NCBI GenBank assembly: GCA_016899975.1 | Contig: JACJJN010000002.1 | Coordinates: 62,001-126,000, forward strand | Direction: 5' to 3' | DNA length: 64,000 nucleotides | Source of the DNA: Lacrimispora saccharolytica | Lineage (GTDB): Bacteria > Bacillota > Clostridia > Lachnospirales > Lachnospiraceae | Shown here: positions 52,327-60,976 of the stretch, one piece after another | How positions within the stretch are numbered: position 1 is the stretch's first letter | Layout of the letters: every line of letters starts with the position of its first letter | Notes under the pieces: model-generated | What the model was told of the DNA's origin: nothing | Seen by the model: only the letters and a program-made list of their open reading frames with translations | Database searches by the model: none | Program-made: the position numbers and the translations under genes

Positions 52327-52764
52327 ATGGAACCGTATCTGCACCACGTACAGTATTATGAGACAGACCGTATGGGAATCACGCACCATTCCAATTATAT
52401 CCGGTGGATGGAGGAAGCCAGGGTTGCTTTTCTGGAGGAACTGGGCTGGGGCTATGAGAAACTGGAGGACATGGGGATCGTTTCACCGGTGACACAGGCA
52501 GTCTGTGAGTTCAAAAAACCGACCACATTTTCGGACTTGGTTGAGATTACCGTTGAAGTCCAGGAATACCGGGGCGTGCGTTTGCTGTTGTCTTACCGGA
52601 TGGTGAATGCACGGACAAAGGAACTTGTGGCGGAAGGCACCTCCGGCCATTGTTTCCTGAATCGGGAAGGACAGGTAATGATACTGAAAAAAGAGCATCC
52701 GGAGTTTGATAAAATCCTGAAAGAACTTGCCCAGGCAGGCCCGGCGGAAAACAAGGACAGATAA
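52327..52764 (+). CDS. Acyl-CoA thioesterase, YbgC/FadM-like hotdog fold
   Basis: The 145-residue protein has the single hotdog domain with YYETDRMGITHHSNYIRWMEEAR (landmark at about 10-32), where the aspartate in ETDRMG is the catalytic residue of 4-hydroxybenzoyl-CoA thioesterase-like enzymes. It should hydrolyse short or aromatic acyl-CoA thioesters in the cytoplasm. ATG 52327 follows AAGGAGAG. The SGNH hydrolase gene starts 13 bp after its stop, so they form a two-gene operon. Confidence 0.88.
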   Translation: MEPYLHHVQYYETDRMGITHHSNYIRWMEEARVAFLEELGWGYEKLEDMGIVSPVTQAVCEFKKPTTFSDLVEITVEVQEYRGVRLLLSYRMVNARTKELVAEGTSGHCFLNREGQVMILKKEHPEFDKILKELAQAGPAENKDR

Positions 52765-52777
52765 GGAGAGCAGTCAC

Positions 52778-53440
52778 ATGAAAAAGAAAAGTATTTTATG
52801 TTATGGAGATTCCAATACTTTCGGTTACCGACCGATGGACAGTCAGCGTTACCCTTATGGGATCCGATGGACCAGTCTGCTGGCAGAAAACCTGGGAGAA
52901 GATTTCCGAGTGATCGAGGCGGGACTGAACAGCCGGACAACGGTGATTGACGATGATCTGGAAAAAGACCGAAACGGATGGAAGTGTATCGATGTAGTTT
53001 TGGAGATGAACTGGCCGCTGGATTTGGTGATTCTGATGCTTGGGACGAATGACATGAAAGTGCGGTACCAGGCAGAGGCTGTGGATATCGCCGAGGGAGC
53101 GCGAAGTATTGTCCGGGAGATCCGTCGCCTCCATCAGGAGATACACCCAGACTGGATGCCGCAGATTCTCCTGGTTTCTCCGTTGCTGATCGGGGAAAAA
53201 CTCCGTGACGGACAGTCCGGATTTTCGGAAAGTTTTGGCGGCGAACGTGCCTATTGGCTCTCCCGCGAGCTTGCACCTCTTTATCAGCAGGTAGCATATG
53301 AGGAAGGCTGTCATTTCCTTGATGCCGGAAGCGTGGCTTCCGTCGGAACTGTGGATGCCCTTCATCTGGAGGAAGAAGGCCATCGGGATCTTGCCGCCGC
53401 GATGGAAGCAAAGGTCCGGGAGATATTTCAAAAGGTGTAA
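52778..53440 (+). CDS. SGNH/GDSL-type hydrolase
   Basis: The 220-residue protein shows the SGNH blocks: CYGDSNTFGY (serine nucleophile), the glycine in EAGLNSRTT, LGTNDMK (asparagine) and VDALHLEEEGH (Asp/His). This pattern is of esterases resembling arylesterase/acetylxylan or carbohydrate deacetylases. No signal peptide is present, so it acts inside the cell, perhaps removing acyl groups from imported compounds. ATAAGGAGAG precedes the ATG. Confidence 0.88.
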   Translation: MKKKSILCYGDSNTFGYRPMDSQRYPYGIRWTSLLAENLGEDFRVIEAGLNSRTTVIDDDLEKDRNGWKCIDVVLEMNWPLDLVILMLGTNDMKVRYQAEAVDIAEGARSIVREIRRLHQEIHPDWMPQILLVSPLLIGEKLRDGQSGFSESFGGERAYWLSRELAPLYQQVAYEEGCHFLDAGSVASVGTVDALHLEEEGHRDLAAAMEAKVREIFQKV

Positions 53441-53476
53441 GTGCATACAATGATGTGAGGAGAAGGGAGTGGATGG

Positions 53477-54859
53477 ATGTTGGAGAAGATTACAGAAATC
53501 CTGACGGCGGTCCAGGGGGCTGTCTGGGGCTGGGGAATGATTTTGCTGTTGTTGGGCACGCATATTTTTATGACGATCCGAACGAAAGGGATACAGAGAA
53601 AACTATGGAAAGGCATCCGCCTTTCTGTCCAGGAGGATCCGGATGCGGAAGGTGAAGTCAGTCAGTTTGGCGCGCTGACGACCGCCCTGGCTGCGACCAT
53701 CGGAACGGGAAATATTGTAGGCGTCGGAACAGCTATCGCTCTTGGCGGTCCGGGGGCGGTGTTCTGGTGCTGGCTGACCGGTGTGTTCGGCATTGCGACT
53801 AAGTACAGCGAAGCGCTGCTGGCGGTGAAGTATCGTGTCAAGACAAAAGACGGACGGATGCAGGGCGGAGCCATGTATGCGCTGGAGCGCGGGCTGCACA
53901 TGAAATGGCTGGGAGTGCTGTTTGCGGTATTCGGAGGCTTTGCCTCCTTTGGTATCGGATGCGCGACTCAGGTAAACGCCATTGCAGCAGTCTGTGAAGA
54001 GAATCTTGGAATTCCCTCCTGGATCGTCGGCGTTGCAGTTTGCATCCTGACGGCATGTGTGATCTTTGGCGGGATCCGTTCCATCGCCAGAGTCTGTGAA
54101 AAGCTGGTTCCCTTCATGGCAATTTTCTATGTGGCGGGCTGCCTGATTATTCTTGTGATCAATTGGGATTTTCTGCTTCCGGCACTGAAGGCGATCGTGA
54201 CCATGGCGTTTCGCCCAGGGGCGGTGGCGGGAGGCCTGACCGGAAGAGGACTGATGGCGGCGATGCAGTACGGAATCGCCCGCGGCCTGTTTTCCAATGA
54301 ATCCGGCATGGGTTCGGCGCCGATTGCCGCGGCGGCGGCACAGACGAGAAATCCGGTGCGCCAGGCGCTGGTTTCCAGCACGGGAACGTTCTGGGATACG
54401 GTAGTGGTATGTGCGCTGACCGGTCTGGTTCTTGTTTCCAGTATTATGAAGAATCCGGCGATCGATATGAGTGCTGTCACAGACGGCGGCGTGCTGACTT
54501 CTCTTGCCTTTGCGCAGATTCCTGTTGTGGGTCCGCTGATCCTTGTGCTCGGCATTATCTCTTTTGCCTTTTCGACGATCCTTGGCTGGGCTTATTATGG
54601 AGAGCGGTGTGTGGAATATTTTGCAGGAAAGAAAGGACTTCTGCCGTATCGGTTTCTTTATATTTTTGTCCTGGGCGTAGCTCCGGTGATCGCGCTGAAC
54701 CTGGTGTGGACGGCGGCGGATATCCTCAATGCGCTGATGGCGATTCCGAACCTGATCGCTGTGCTGCTGCTGTCCAGGGTAGTGGTGAGTGAAACAGATA
54801 AATATATCGATAATCTTGACGCGGTGGATGACACTCCGATTCCCACGGTGGATAAGTAG
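53477..54859 (+). CDS. Sodium:alanine symporter (AGCS family)
   Basis: The 460-residue membrane protein has about 11 hydrophobic segments and the AGCS signature region GTGNIVGVGTAIALGGPGAV (about 73-92), followed by ATKYSEALLAVKYR and NESGMGSAPIAAAAA. The family takes up alanine or glycine with sodium. The start follows GGAGAAGGGAG at a little distance. The C-terminus ends in an acidic tail. The aldose epimerase gene follows after 45 bp. Confidence 0.92.
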   Translation: MLEKITEILTAVQGAVWGWGMILLLLGTHIFMTIRTKGIQRKLWKGIRLSVQEDPDAEGEVSQFGALTTALAATIGTGNIVGVGTAIALGGPGAVFWCWLTGVFGIATKYSEALLAVKYRVKTKDGRMQGGAMYALERGLHMKWLGVLFAVFGGFASFGIGCATQVNAIAAVCEENLGIPSWIVGVAVCILTACVIFGGIRSIARVCEKLVPFMAIFYVAGCLIILVINWDFLLPALKAIVTMAFRPGAVAGGLTGRGLMAAMQYGIARGLFSNESGMGSAPIAAAAAQTRNPVRQALVSSTGTFWDTVVVCALTGLVLVSSIMKNPAIDMSAVTDGGVLTSLAFAQIPVVGPLILVLGIISFAFSTILGWAYYGERCVEYFAGKKGLLPYRFLYIFVLGVAPVIALNLVWTAADILNALMAIPNLIAVLLLSRVVVSETDKYIDNLDAVDDTPIPTVDK

Positions 54860-54904
54860 GAGACCGTACGGAAAGAAAGGAAAGAAAAACGGGAGGAAAA
54901 AGAA

Positions 54905-55768
54905 ATGTATCAGATGGCAAACGAAGAACTGATCCTGGAAGTAACGGAACAAGGAGCGGAGATGAAATCCCTGAAAGACCGGGCAAGCGGCAGGGAATAT
55001 CTCTGGTGCGGGGACGCAAAATACTGGAAACGCACGGCTCCGGTGCTGTTTCCTCTGGTGGGAAGATACCGGGACAATGAATCCATTTATCAGGGAAAGG
55101 TTTACCATCTGTCCCAGCACGGCTTTGCCAGGGATATGGAGTTTTCCCTGATCAGCCAGACGGAAACGGAACTTTGGTTTGCCCTGGAAGAGACGGAGGA
55201 AACGTTGGAAAACTATCCATTCCGCTTTCGGCTGCTGGTTGGATACCGGCTGGAAGGACGGCGGGTACAGGTACTGTGGAAAGTGGAGAATACCGATGAC
55301 AAGGAAATCTGGTTTTCTCTTGGCGGACATCCGGCTTTCGTCTGCCCGCCGGGAGAAGGAAAACGCAGCAGCTGCCGCCTGCGTTTTGACACAGCAGGTC
55401 CGCTTGTCAGCGGGACACTGACAGAGAACGGGGTATTGGGAGACCGGCTGCGGACCTATGAACTGGAAGATCATGAAATGACAGTGACGGATGATCTGTT
55501 TGAGGAGGATGCGCTGGTGCTGGAGAACAGCCAGGCACACGAGGTTTCCCTGGTGGATGGAAACGGAGAAGTTTATGTGACCGTTTCCTTTGACGCGCCG
55601 GTCTTCGGAATCTGGTCCTCGTCCCCGGATGCGCCGTTTGTCTGCATTGAGCCGTGGTATGGTGTCAGCGACCGGGAAGATTTCAGCAAGGAGCTGACAG
55701 AAAGAACATGGAGTCAGAGCTTGAAAGCCGGAGAGGTGTTTGAGGGCGGATACAAAATCACTTTGTAA
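54905..55768 (+). CDS. Aldose 1-epimerase family protein
   Basis: The 287-residue beta-sandwich protein matches the galactose mutarotase-like group (LacX-like): EVTEQGAEMKSLKDRASGREYLW in part at the start, FPLVGRYRDNE, HGFARDMEF (histidine), GGHPAFVCP (catalytic histidine region) and CIEPWYGVSD (glutamate). It should interconvert sugar anomers, possibly phosphorylated ones. GGGAGG lies upstream of the ATG. It may be co-transcribed with the alanine symporter. Confidence 0.88.
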   Translation: MYQMANEELILEVTEQGAEMKSLKDRASGREYLWCGDAKYWKRTAPVLFPLVGRYRDNESIYQGKVYHLSQHGFARDMEFSLISQTETELWFALEETEETLENYPFRFRLLVGYRLEGRRVQVLWKVENTDDKEIWFSLGGHPAFVCPPGEGKRSSCRLRFDTAGPLVSGTLTENGVLGDRLRTYELEDHEMTVTDDLFEEDALVLENSQAHEVSLVDGNGEVYVTVSFDAPVFGIWSSSPDAPFVCIEPWYGVSDREDFSKELTERTWSQSLKAGEVFEGGYKITL

Positions 55769-55831
55769 AATCATGAAGCAGCAGCCAGAAATATAGCAGA
55801 CAGGAAACATAACAGTCAGAATCATGACAGG

Positions 55832-55931
55832 CAGAAAACTGCCGGTATTCGGAAGAACCGTAACCGTTCCAGCCATCGGAACGATTACGAAGATCCATCA
55901 CGGGATCTGTCCGGATACCGGCAGTTTTCTG
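55832..55931. ncRNA. Three-way-junction RNA structure between convergent genes
   Basis: A 21-bp outer stem pairs 55832-55852 with 55911-55931 (two mismatches or wobbles). Inside are two hairpins: 55859-55870 with 55878-55889 (11 of 12 pairs, 7-base loop) and AGATCC with GGATCT (55891-55896, 55903-55908). It lies between the epimerase gene and the convergent araC-like gene. It may be an elaborate terminator, but there is only a weak T tract, so a processed RNA is also possible. Confidence 0.5.
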
Positions 55932-55955
55932 TGTGGTTTTCTGCGAATTACAGGG

Positions 55956-57197
55956 CTATTTATCAATTCTCTGATTGATCAGGCTGCGGTAAGCGCTTGG
56001 CGACAGTCCTTTGAGTTTTTTGAAGATGCGCGTATAATAATTGACATCCAGGAATCCTACCTGTCCGGCAACGTTCTGGATCGACAGATCCGTGGTGTTC
56101 AGAAGGGAAACGGAAACATCGATTCGCTTGCTATTGATATATTCCGTCAGCGTTGTTCCTGTTTCTTTCTTGAAGAGAGCGGACAGATAACTTGGGCTGA
56201 TGGAAAAAAGTTCCGCGATTTTTTTCAGGGAAAGATCTTCCTGGTAATTGAAGTCAATATAGTTGATGACCTTCTGCACGGCAGGGGAATACCCCCGCAT
56301 GGAGTGGTTGCGAACCAGATTGGCGTATTTGTGGACCATTTCCCGTCCCAGGTCGCTGAGCGCTTCGGTGGAAGTACTTTTTTCGATTTCCTGGGAAAAA
56401 CGGCCGGACATCTCATCAATATAAAGGGGATGGACGAAACCGTTCTGTACCGCCTTGCGAAGCAGCGTGTTCAGCGCAAAATAGAGATTTTTGGCGTTTC
56501 TCAGCCGGTCTGTGTTGCGCGGCGGCACCCGGTAAGAGAAAAAATTGCTGTAATTGTACAGGGCGCGGTTGGTATCGCCTTTCGCGACGGCTTCCAGCAG
56601 CTCATTCTCCGCCTGATAGCGCTTTTCGATGGACTGCATGGCTTCGTATGGCTTTTTATTGATGGAAAAATCAAAATTCCCGGGCGGCAGTGTAAAGCGG
56701 TCCCGCAAATTCTCGATCGTGAATGATGTGAAACTTCCGTAGATAAATTTCCCCATCAGGGAGATCAGTGAATTGATATCATTTTCTCCAGAAAAAACGG
56801 GGACGGAAGAAAAGAAACTCTGCAGGGCATCGTAACGGTCCATGGGAAGATGAAGAATCTGGATCAGAGTCAGCAATTCCTCATGGGTCAGCGGAGCCGT
56901 CAGGTACGGGCCGATGGAAATAAAGTCAAACTGGTATTCCTGCTGCATGTCCGGCGTTGCGGTAAATAGCACGTAATTCAGCATGGTCTCTGTGTGCAGG
57001 ATGGAGATACAGTTGGGTTTCAGCGCCTTCAGGATTGCTTCGGAAATCTGGCGGGATTTGAAATCCAGCGTCAGTTTCTGCAGAATGTCAGTGAAATCCG
57101 ATGTCTCAGCTGGCAGGTCTTCCAGACGAATGAGGGTCATTTCAATATTATGTATATGAAAAAGAGATTCCATAATTTCTAAAAAATCTACCTGCAT
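55956..57197 (-). CDS. AraC family transcriptional regulator
   Basis: The 413-residue protein has an N-terminal sensing region (about 1-300) without an obvious receiver or cupin motif, and a C-terminal AraC double HTH (about 315-410): VINYIDFNYQEDLSLKKIAE, SPSYLSALFKKETGTTLTEYI and VAGQVGFLDVNYYTRIFKKLKGLSPSAYR in part. The layout matches the large AraC regulators of carbohydrate genes in Lachnospiraceae. ATG 57195-57197 follows AAAGGAG by 5 bases. A 28-bp palindrome lies just upstream. The target genes are not evident; the epimerase and symporter genes are convergent. Confidence 0.88.
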   Translation of the reverse strand: MQVDFLEIMESLFHIHNIEMTLIRLEDLPAETSDFTDILQKLTLDFKSRQISEAILKALKPNCISILHTETMLNYVLFTATPDMQQEYQFDFISIGPYLTAPLTHEELLTLIQILHLPMDRYDALQSFFSSVPVFSGENDINSLISLMGKFIYGSFTSFTIENLRDRFTLPPGNFDFSINKKPYEAMQSIEKRYQAENELLEAVAKGDTNRALYNYSNFFSYRVPPRNTDRLRNAKNLYFALNTLLRKAVQNGFVHPLYIDEMSGRFSQEIEKSTSTEALSDLGREMVHKYANLVRNHSMRGYSPAVQKVINYIDFNYQEDLSLKKIAELFSISPSYLSALFKKETGTTLTEYINSKRIDVSVSLLNTTDLSIQNVAGQVGFLDVNYYTRIFKKLKGLSPSAYRSLINQRIDK

Positions 57198-57225
57198 ATG
57201 TACTCCTTTAACGTGTGAATTCAAA

Positions 57226-57253
57226 GTAACAGTTCAGCTGGCTGAATTGTTAC
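57226..57253. repeat. 28-bp palindrome upstream of the araC-like gene
   Basis: GTAACAGTTCAGCTGGCTGAATTGTTAC is 28 bp and near-perfectly palindromic, described here as GTAACAGTTCAGC followed by its complement. It resembles the elements at 40708-40727 and 47002-47058. The remaining sequence to 57488 holds nothing that I can assign. Confidence 0.55.
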
Positions 57254-57488
57254 GATCCAAAGACAGTCTGCCTTGTGGAAAAACGCTGCAGTTCTTAGCG
57301 GAATATAAGCGGGCAGAATATCTTTATGTAAAATTCTATCACAATCGGCAGGAATATTCAAATGGATATTATAGAAGAATATTTTGGTAAAATAGAAAAA
57401 TATTTCTATTTGGAAGGGCGAAATACAATAATTATGCTAGTGATACAAAAAATAAACCTCGAAAAAAAGAAAAAAAACACTTCTCTAT

Positions 57489-58169
57489 CTATTGATGCGT
57501 CATACGGGCACGGTTGTATACGAGATGCAGGTACATTGCGTCATGTGCCGCCGCAGCGTTGTGCGCCGCAATGGCATCGGTCAGCGCGCGGTGCGTGTCG
57601 ATGGTTTCCTGTTTCAGCGTATTTCCGGTCAGTTCGATCAGCAGAGGGATTGCGCTGTTGATGACCGGGATCAGGCGGGGAACGACGACATTTTTGCTGC
57701 TCAGTGCAATCGCCGTGTGAAATTCAATGTCTTTCTGGGTGTGGTCCTGCCCCAGCTGGACAAGGTCCTCGACTTCCTGACAGAGGCGGCGAAGGAGAGC
57801 GATATCTTCTTCGGATGCGTTCTGTGCGGCAAGGGAAGCAATCGCAGGCTCCAGGAGAAAACGGACTTCCAGGGAGTCCTGTGCCAGTTTCTGTTTGTCG
57901 GCGATAAAAGAAAAGCCAAGGGGATCATCCACCATTCCGGGTGTCTGGGAGATGTAAGTGCCGGATCCCTGGCGGATCGTGACGATATTTCGGGAGGCAA
58001 GCAGCTTCATCGCTTCCCGGATGCTGCTTCGTCCGACGCCCATCTTTTTCGCCAGGATGGATTCGTTGGGAAGGCGGTCACCGGGTTTCAGGTTTTCACT
58101 GCGGATATAGTTCAGCAGTTCTTCGGAAAGTTTGCTGGATAAAGGTTTATCCTCGGGATGAGTCATCAT
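57489..58169 (-). CDS. FadR-type (GntR/FCD) transcriptional regulator
   Basis: The 226-residue protein has an N-terminal winged helix (about 10-75: LKPGDRLPNESILAKKMGVGRSSIREAMKLL in part, then IVTIRQGSGTYIS) and a C-terminal FCD helical effector domain with histidines in DIEFHTAIA and THRALTDAI that bind metal and a carboxylate ligand. It is divergent from the dehydratase gene, so it probably represses that gene until a sugar acid is present. The start follows AAGGAG. A consensus promoter lies upstream. Confidence 0.92.
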   Translation of the reverse strand: MMTHPEDKPLSSKLSEELLNYIRSENLKPGDRLPNESILAKKMGVGRSSIREAMKLLASRNIVTIRQGSGTYISQTPGMVDDPLGFSFIADKQKLAQDSLEVRFLLEPAIASLAAQNASEEDIALLRRLCQEVEDLVQLGQDHTQKDIEFHTAIALSSKNVVVPRLIPVINSAIPLLIELTGNTLKQETIDTHRALTDAIAAHNAAAAHDAMYLHLVYNRARMTHQ

Positions 58170-58203
58170 ATGAATTTTGCTCCTTTTTGACTGAGATAGT
58201 TTC

Positions 58204-58232
58204 AGCATAGCGAAAAACGGACGGTGTGTCAA
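58204..58232 (-). promoter_or_regulatory. Promoter of the FadR-type regulator gene
   Basis: On the minus strand TTGACA (58232-58227) and TATGCT (58209-58204) are separated by 17 bp, 35 bp before the start codon. Confidence 0.7.
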
Positions 58233-58301
58233 GGAAACTTTCGGAAGACGTTCCGCAATATGCAGGAAAAGAAAGGTGTGTTTTGGGAACGTTATTGACG
58301 A

Positions 58302-58349
58302 TTGATACAGATATTTTGTATTGAATCCAGAGAAAAAATACGATACAAT
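58302..58349 (+). promoter_or_regulatory. Promoter and possible GntR operator of the dehydratase gene
   Basis: TTGAAT (58321-58326) and TACAAT (58344-58349) are separated by 17 bp. Three related half-sites overlap them: TTGATACA (58302-58309), TTGTATTG (58316-58323) and, inverted, CGATACAA (58341-58348). They may be the binding sites of the divergent FadR-type regulator. Confidence 0.55.
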
Positions 58350-58436
58350 GAAATCATCAGATGAATTTTGAGAAATTGTAAATCGCAGGATGTTTTTCAA
58401 TTTATTCTATGACAGAGGAAAGGGGAAATACAGAAA

Positions 58437-60158
58437 ATGGAATTAAGAAGCCAGAAATTAAGGGAAATCGCTCCGGAACTGGATCCGCTCCGTCTCGGAA
58501 CCGGTTGGAAACTGGAGGATCTTTCAAAACCACAGATCATCATTGAGAGCTCTTTCGGTGACAGCCACCCGGGCAGCGGTCATCTGCTGGAACTGACGGA
58601 GGAGGCGCGCGCGGGGGCAGCCCGGGCAGGAGGACATGGAGCGCGGTATTTCTGTACAGATATCTGTGACGGGGAAGCTCAGGGACACGATGGGATCAAT
58701 TATTCCCTTCCTTCCAGGGATATGATGGCAAATATGATGGAAATCCACGCAAACGCCACGCCTTTTGACGGAGGAGTATTTATCGCAAGCTGTGATAAGA
58801 GTGTGCCTGCCCACCTGATGGCAATCGGCCGTATCAACATTCCGTCGATCATGGTGACCGGAGGGGTTATGGATGCAGGACCGGATCTGCTGACGTTGGA
58901 ACAGATTGGTATGTATCACGCGATGTATGAACGGGGCGAGATCACAAAGGAACAGATGGATTTCTACAAGCATAATGCCTGTCCGTCCTGTGGGGCATGT
59001 TCGTTTATGGGAACCGCATCGACGATGCAGATCATGGCAGAGGCGCTTGGGCTGATGCTTCCGGGCAGCGCGCTGCTCCCGGCTACCAGCAGCGACCTGC
59101 GGGAGTTTGCGGGAAAAGCCGGGGAACAGGCAGTCTGGCTTGCCGAGCACGATCTGACGCCCGACAAGATCGTTACGATGAAATCTTTCGAAAACGCGAT
59201 CATGGTGCATGCGGCAATCTCCGGGTCCACCAATTCCCTGCTGCATCTTCCGGCAATCGCCCATGAATTTGGAATCGAGATCGACGCGGATACCTTCGAC
59301 CGGCTCCACAGAGGCGCCCATTACCTGCTGAATATCCGGCCGGCGGGACAGTGGCCGGCACAGTTCTTCTATTATGCCGGCGGTGTGCCGCGGATCATGG
59401 AAGAGATCAAAGATATGCTCCATCTGGATGTGATGACGGTGACTGGAAAGACCCTGGGGGAAAATCTGGAAGATCTGAAGCAGAGCGGATTTTATGAAAA
59501 ATGCCAGAGTTATCTGGATCGGTGGAATCTGAAAAGAGAAGATGTGATCCGTCCGTTTGACCAGCCCTTTGGAACAGATGGAAGCATTGCGATCCTGAAG
59601 GGCAATCTTGCGCCGGAGGGGGCTGTGGTCAAGCATACCGTAGTTCCAAAGGAGATGTTCCATGCGGTGCTGAGAGCCCGTCCTTTCGACTGCGAGGAGG
59701 AGGCGATCCATGCAGTTCTTACCCATGAGATTCAGCCGGGGGATGCGGTGATCATCCGGTACGAGGGACCGAAAGGCAGCGGAATGCCGGAAATGTTCTA
59801 TACAACGGAAGCCATAGCCTCGGACGCAACGCTGGGCGCTTCGATCGCTCTGCTGACGGATGGAAGATTTTCCGGCGCTTCCAAGGGACCTGCCATCGGG
59901 CATATCTCACCGGAGGCTGCACAGGGCGGTCCGATCGCCCTGGTGGAAGAGGGAGACCTGATTGAGATCAGCATTCCGGACCGAAGGATTGAGATCGTAG
60001 GAGCCAAAGGTGTGAGAAAGACACAGGAAGAGATCGAGGCGCTGCTGAGAGAAAGAAAAGCCGCCTGGCAGCCAAAGCCGAACCGTTATCAGAAAGGCGT
60101 GCTGAAACAGTTTGCGGACAAGGCGGTATCTCCGATGAAAGGTGGATACATGGAGTAA
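58437..60158 (+). CDS. IlvD/Edd family dehydratase, probably sugar-acid specific
   Basis: The 573-residue protein has the iron-sulfur cysteines of the dihydroxy-acid dehydratase family in FCTDICDG, IASCDKSVPAH and ACPSCGACSFMGTAST, and LLTDGRFSGASKGPAIGHISPEA near the C-terminus (landmark at about 460-482). The divergent FadR-type regulator and the absence of other ilv genes argue for a sugar-acid dehydratase (xylonate or galactonate type) rather than IlvD of branched-chain amino acid synthesis. This is inference. GAGGAAAGGGG precedes the ATG. Confidence 0.85.
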   Translation: MELRSQKLREIAPELDPLRLGTGWKLEDLSKPQIIIESSFGDSHPGSGHLLELTEEARAGAARAGGHGARYFCTDICDGEAQGHDGINYSLPSRDMMANMMEIHANATPFDGGVFIASCDKSVPAHLMAIGRINIPSIMVTGGVMDAGPDLLTLEQIGMYHAMYERGEITKEQMDFYKHNACPSCGACSFMGTASTMQIMAEALGLMLPGSALLPATSSDLREFAGKAGEQAVWLAEHDLTPDKIVTMKSFENAIMVHAAISGSTNSLLHLPAIAHEFGIEIDADTFDRLHRGAHYLLNIRPAGQWPAQFFYYAGGVPRIMEEIKDMLHLDVMTVTGKTLGENLEDLKQSGFYEKCQSYLDRWNLKREDVIRPFDQPFGTDGSIAILKGNLAPEGAVVKHTVVPKEMFHAVLRARPFDCEEEAIHAVLTHEIQPGDAVIIRYEGPKGSGMPEMFYTTEAIASDATLGASIALLTDGRFSGASKGPAIGHISPEAAQGGPIALVEEGDLIEISIPDRRIEIVGAKGVRKTQEEIEALLRERKAAWQPKPNRYQKGVLKQFADKAVSPMKGGYME

Positions 60159-60180
60159 ATCCATAAGTGTAAATGGACAA

Positions 60181-60252
60181 CCGTTCCGCTGGCGGAACGG
60201 CTGCGCAGACGGCTCCCGGAAAGGATCAGAGTGGATGCTTTCCGGGAGCCGT
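60181..60252 (+). terminator. Double-hairpin terminator after the dehydratase gene
   Basis: CCGTTCCGC (60181-60189) pairs with GCGGAACGG (60192-60200). ACGGCTCCCGGAAAG (60209-60223) pairs perfectly with CTTTCCGGGAGCCGT (60238-60252). The T tract is short, so some read-through is possible. Confidence 0.75.
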
Positions 60253-60305
60253 TTGCTGCCGGGAAATCCGGCTCGGGCGAATGTTTTTCTGTGCTTCTGT
60301 TTTTG

Positions 60306-60563
60306 TCAGCGCATCTGAGGCTGTGACAGAATGGATTTTACGTGTTCGATCTCCTGCGGGGATGCTTTGGCCGCAGGAATGTAGTAGCTTTTTCTGCGCG
60401 CAAGTTCATACATGGTTTCCTGAGACATTTCCGCCTGATTGCGGATCTGCTTCAGGCACTGTTTTAACTCCTGGTTTTCTGTCTGGGCGATCATATCGCC
60501 AAACATTTTCAGTTCACCGTTGATTCCGACCAGAGCGTCGGTTACCATTGTTTTTTCATCCAT
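60306..60563 (-). CDS. CotF-like spore coat protein
   Basis: The 85-residue helical protein (VTDALVGINGELKMFGDMIAQTENQELKQ in part, then AEMSQETMYELARRKSYYIPA) matches the ferritin-like Coat F family. The K-x-YY-PA stretch near the C-terminus is typical. AGGAGG precedes its ATG. Together with the next gene it forms a two-gene operon and shows that the organism or its recent ancestor makes spores. Confidence 0.85.
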   Translation of the reverse strand: MDEKTMVTDALVGINGELKMFGDMIAQTENQELKQCLKQIRNQAEMSQETMYELARRKSYYIPAAKASPQEIEHVKSILSQPQMR

Positions 60564-60575
60564 GTTCCGTTCCTC

Positions 60576-60758
60576 CTATAAAAATCTCATCAGTTCCTGC
60601 TTGTTTTTCATTGCAGAGTTCGCGGCATCCTGAAACAGTTTTTTGACTTCCGGATCCTGTGTCTGAGAAGCGTAATCGGTCATTTTGCAGTGTGTCGTCG
60701 TGTAGCCTCCGATCAGATGACGCAGATTCTGCAGATCAAGAACAGAAATTTCATGCAT
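60576..60758 (-). CDS. Small spore coat protein (CotF-related)
   Basis: The 60-residue helical protein (SVLDLQNLRHLIGGYTTTHCKMTDYA in part, then LFQDAANSAMKNKQELM) resembles the N-terminal part of coat F-like proteins. The codons before 60758 are not needed: GAAGGAGGA lies just upstream of ATG 60756-60758. It is the first gene of the coat operon, 12 bp before the CotF-like gene. Confidence 0.75.
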   Translation of the reverse strand: MHEISVLDLQNLRHLIGGYTTTHCKMTDYASQTQDPEVKKLFQDAANSAMKNKQELMRFL

Positions 60759-60976
60759 GGCAGTTCCTCCTTCAAAATGTATCTTTTTATGAAACATTGG
60801 TTTCAGAGATAGTATGTCAAGGAAACAGAAATTTATTCCGGAATGTGGGAACGGTTTACAGGAGAAATTTTTTTTATCCACGGATGCAATACATTCTGAA
60901 TTGTTATATACTGGAAATAAAACCAGAGTGTGTTTGAAAACTTATACAAGTTTTGAGAGAAAAAGGAGAGGATTAC

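Noticed and set aside
53603-55876. A 757-codon minus-strand open frame spanning the symporter and epimerase genes
   Set aside because: It runs antisense to two well-supported genes and has low-complexity His/Arg/Gln content typical of shadows.
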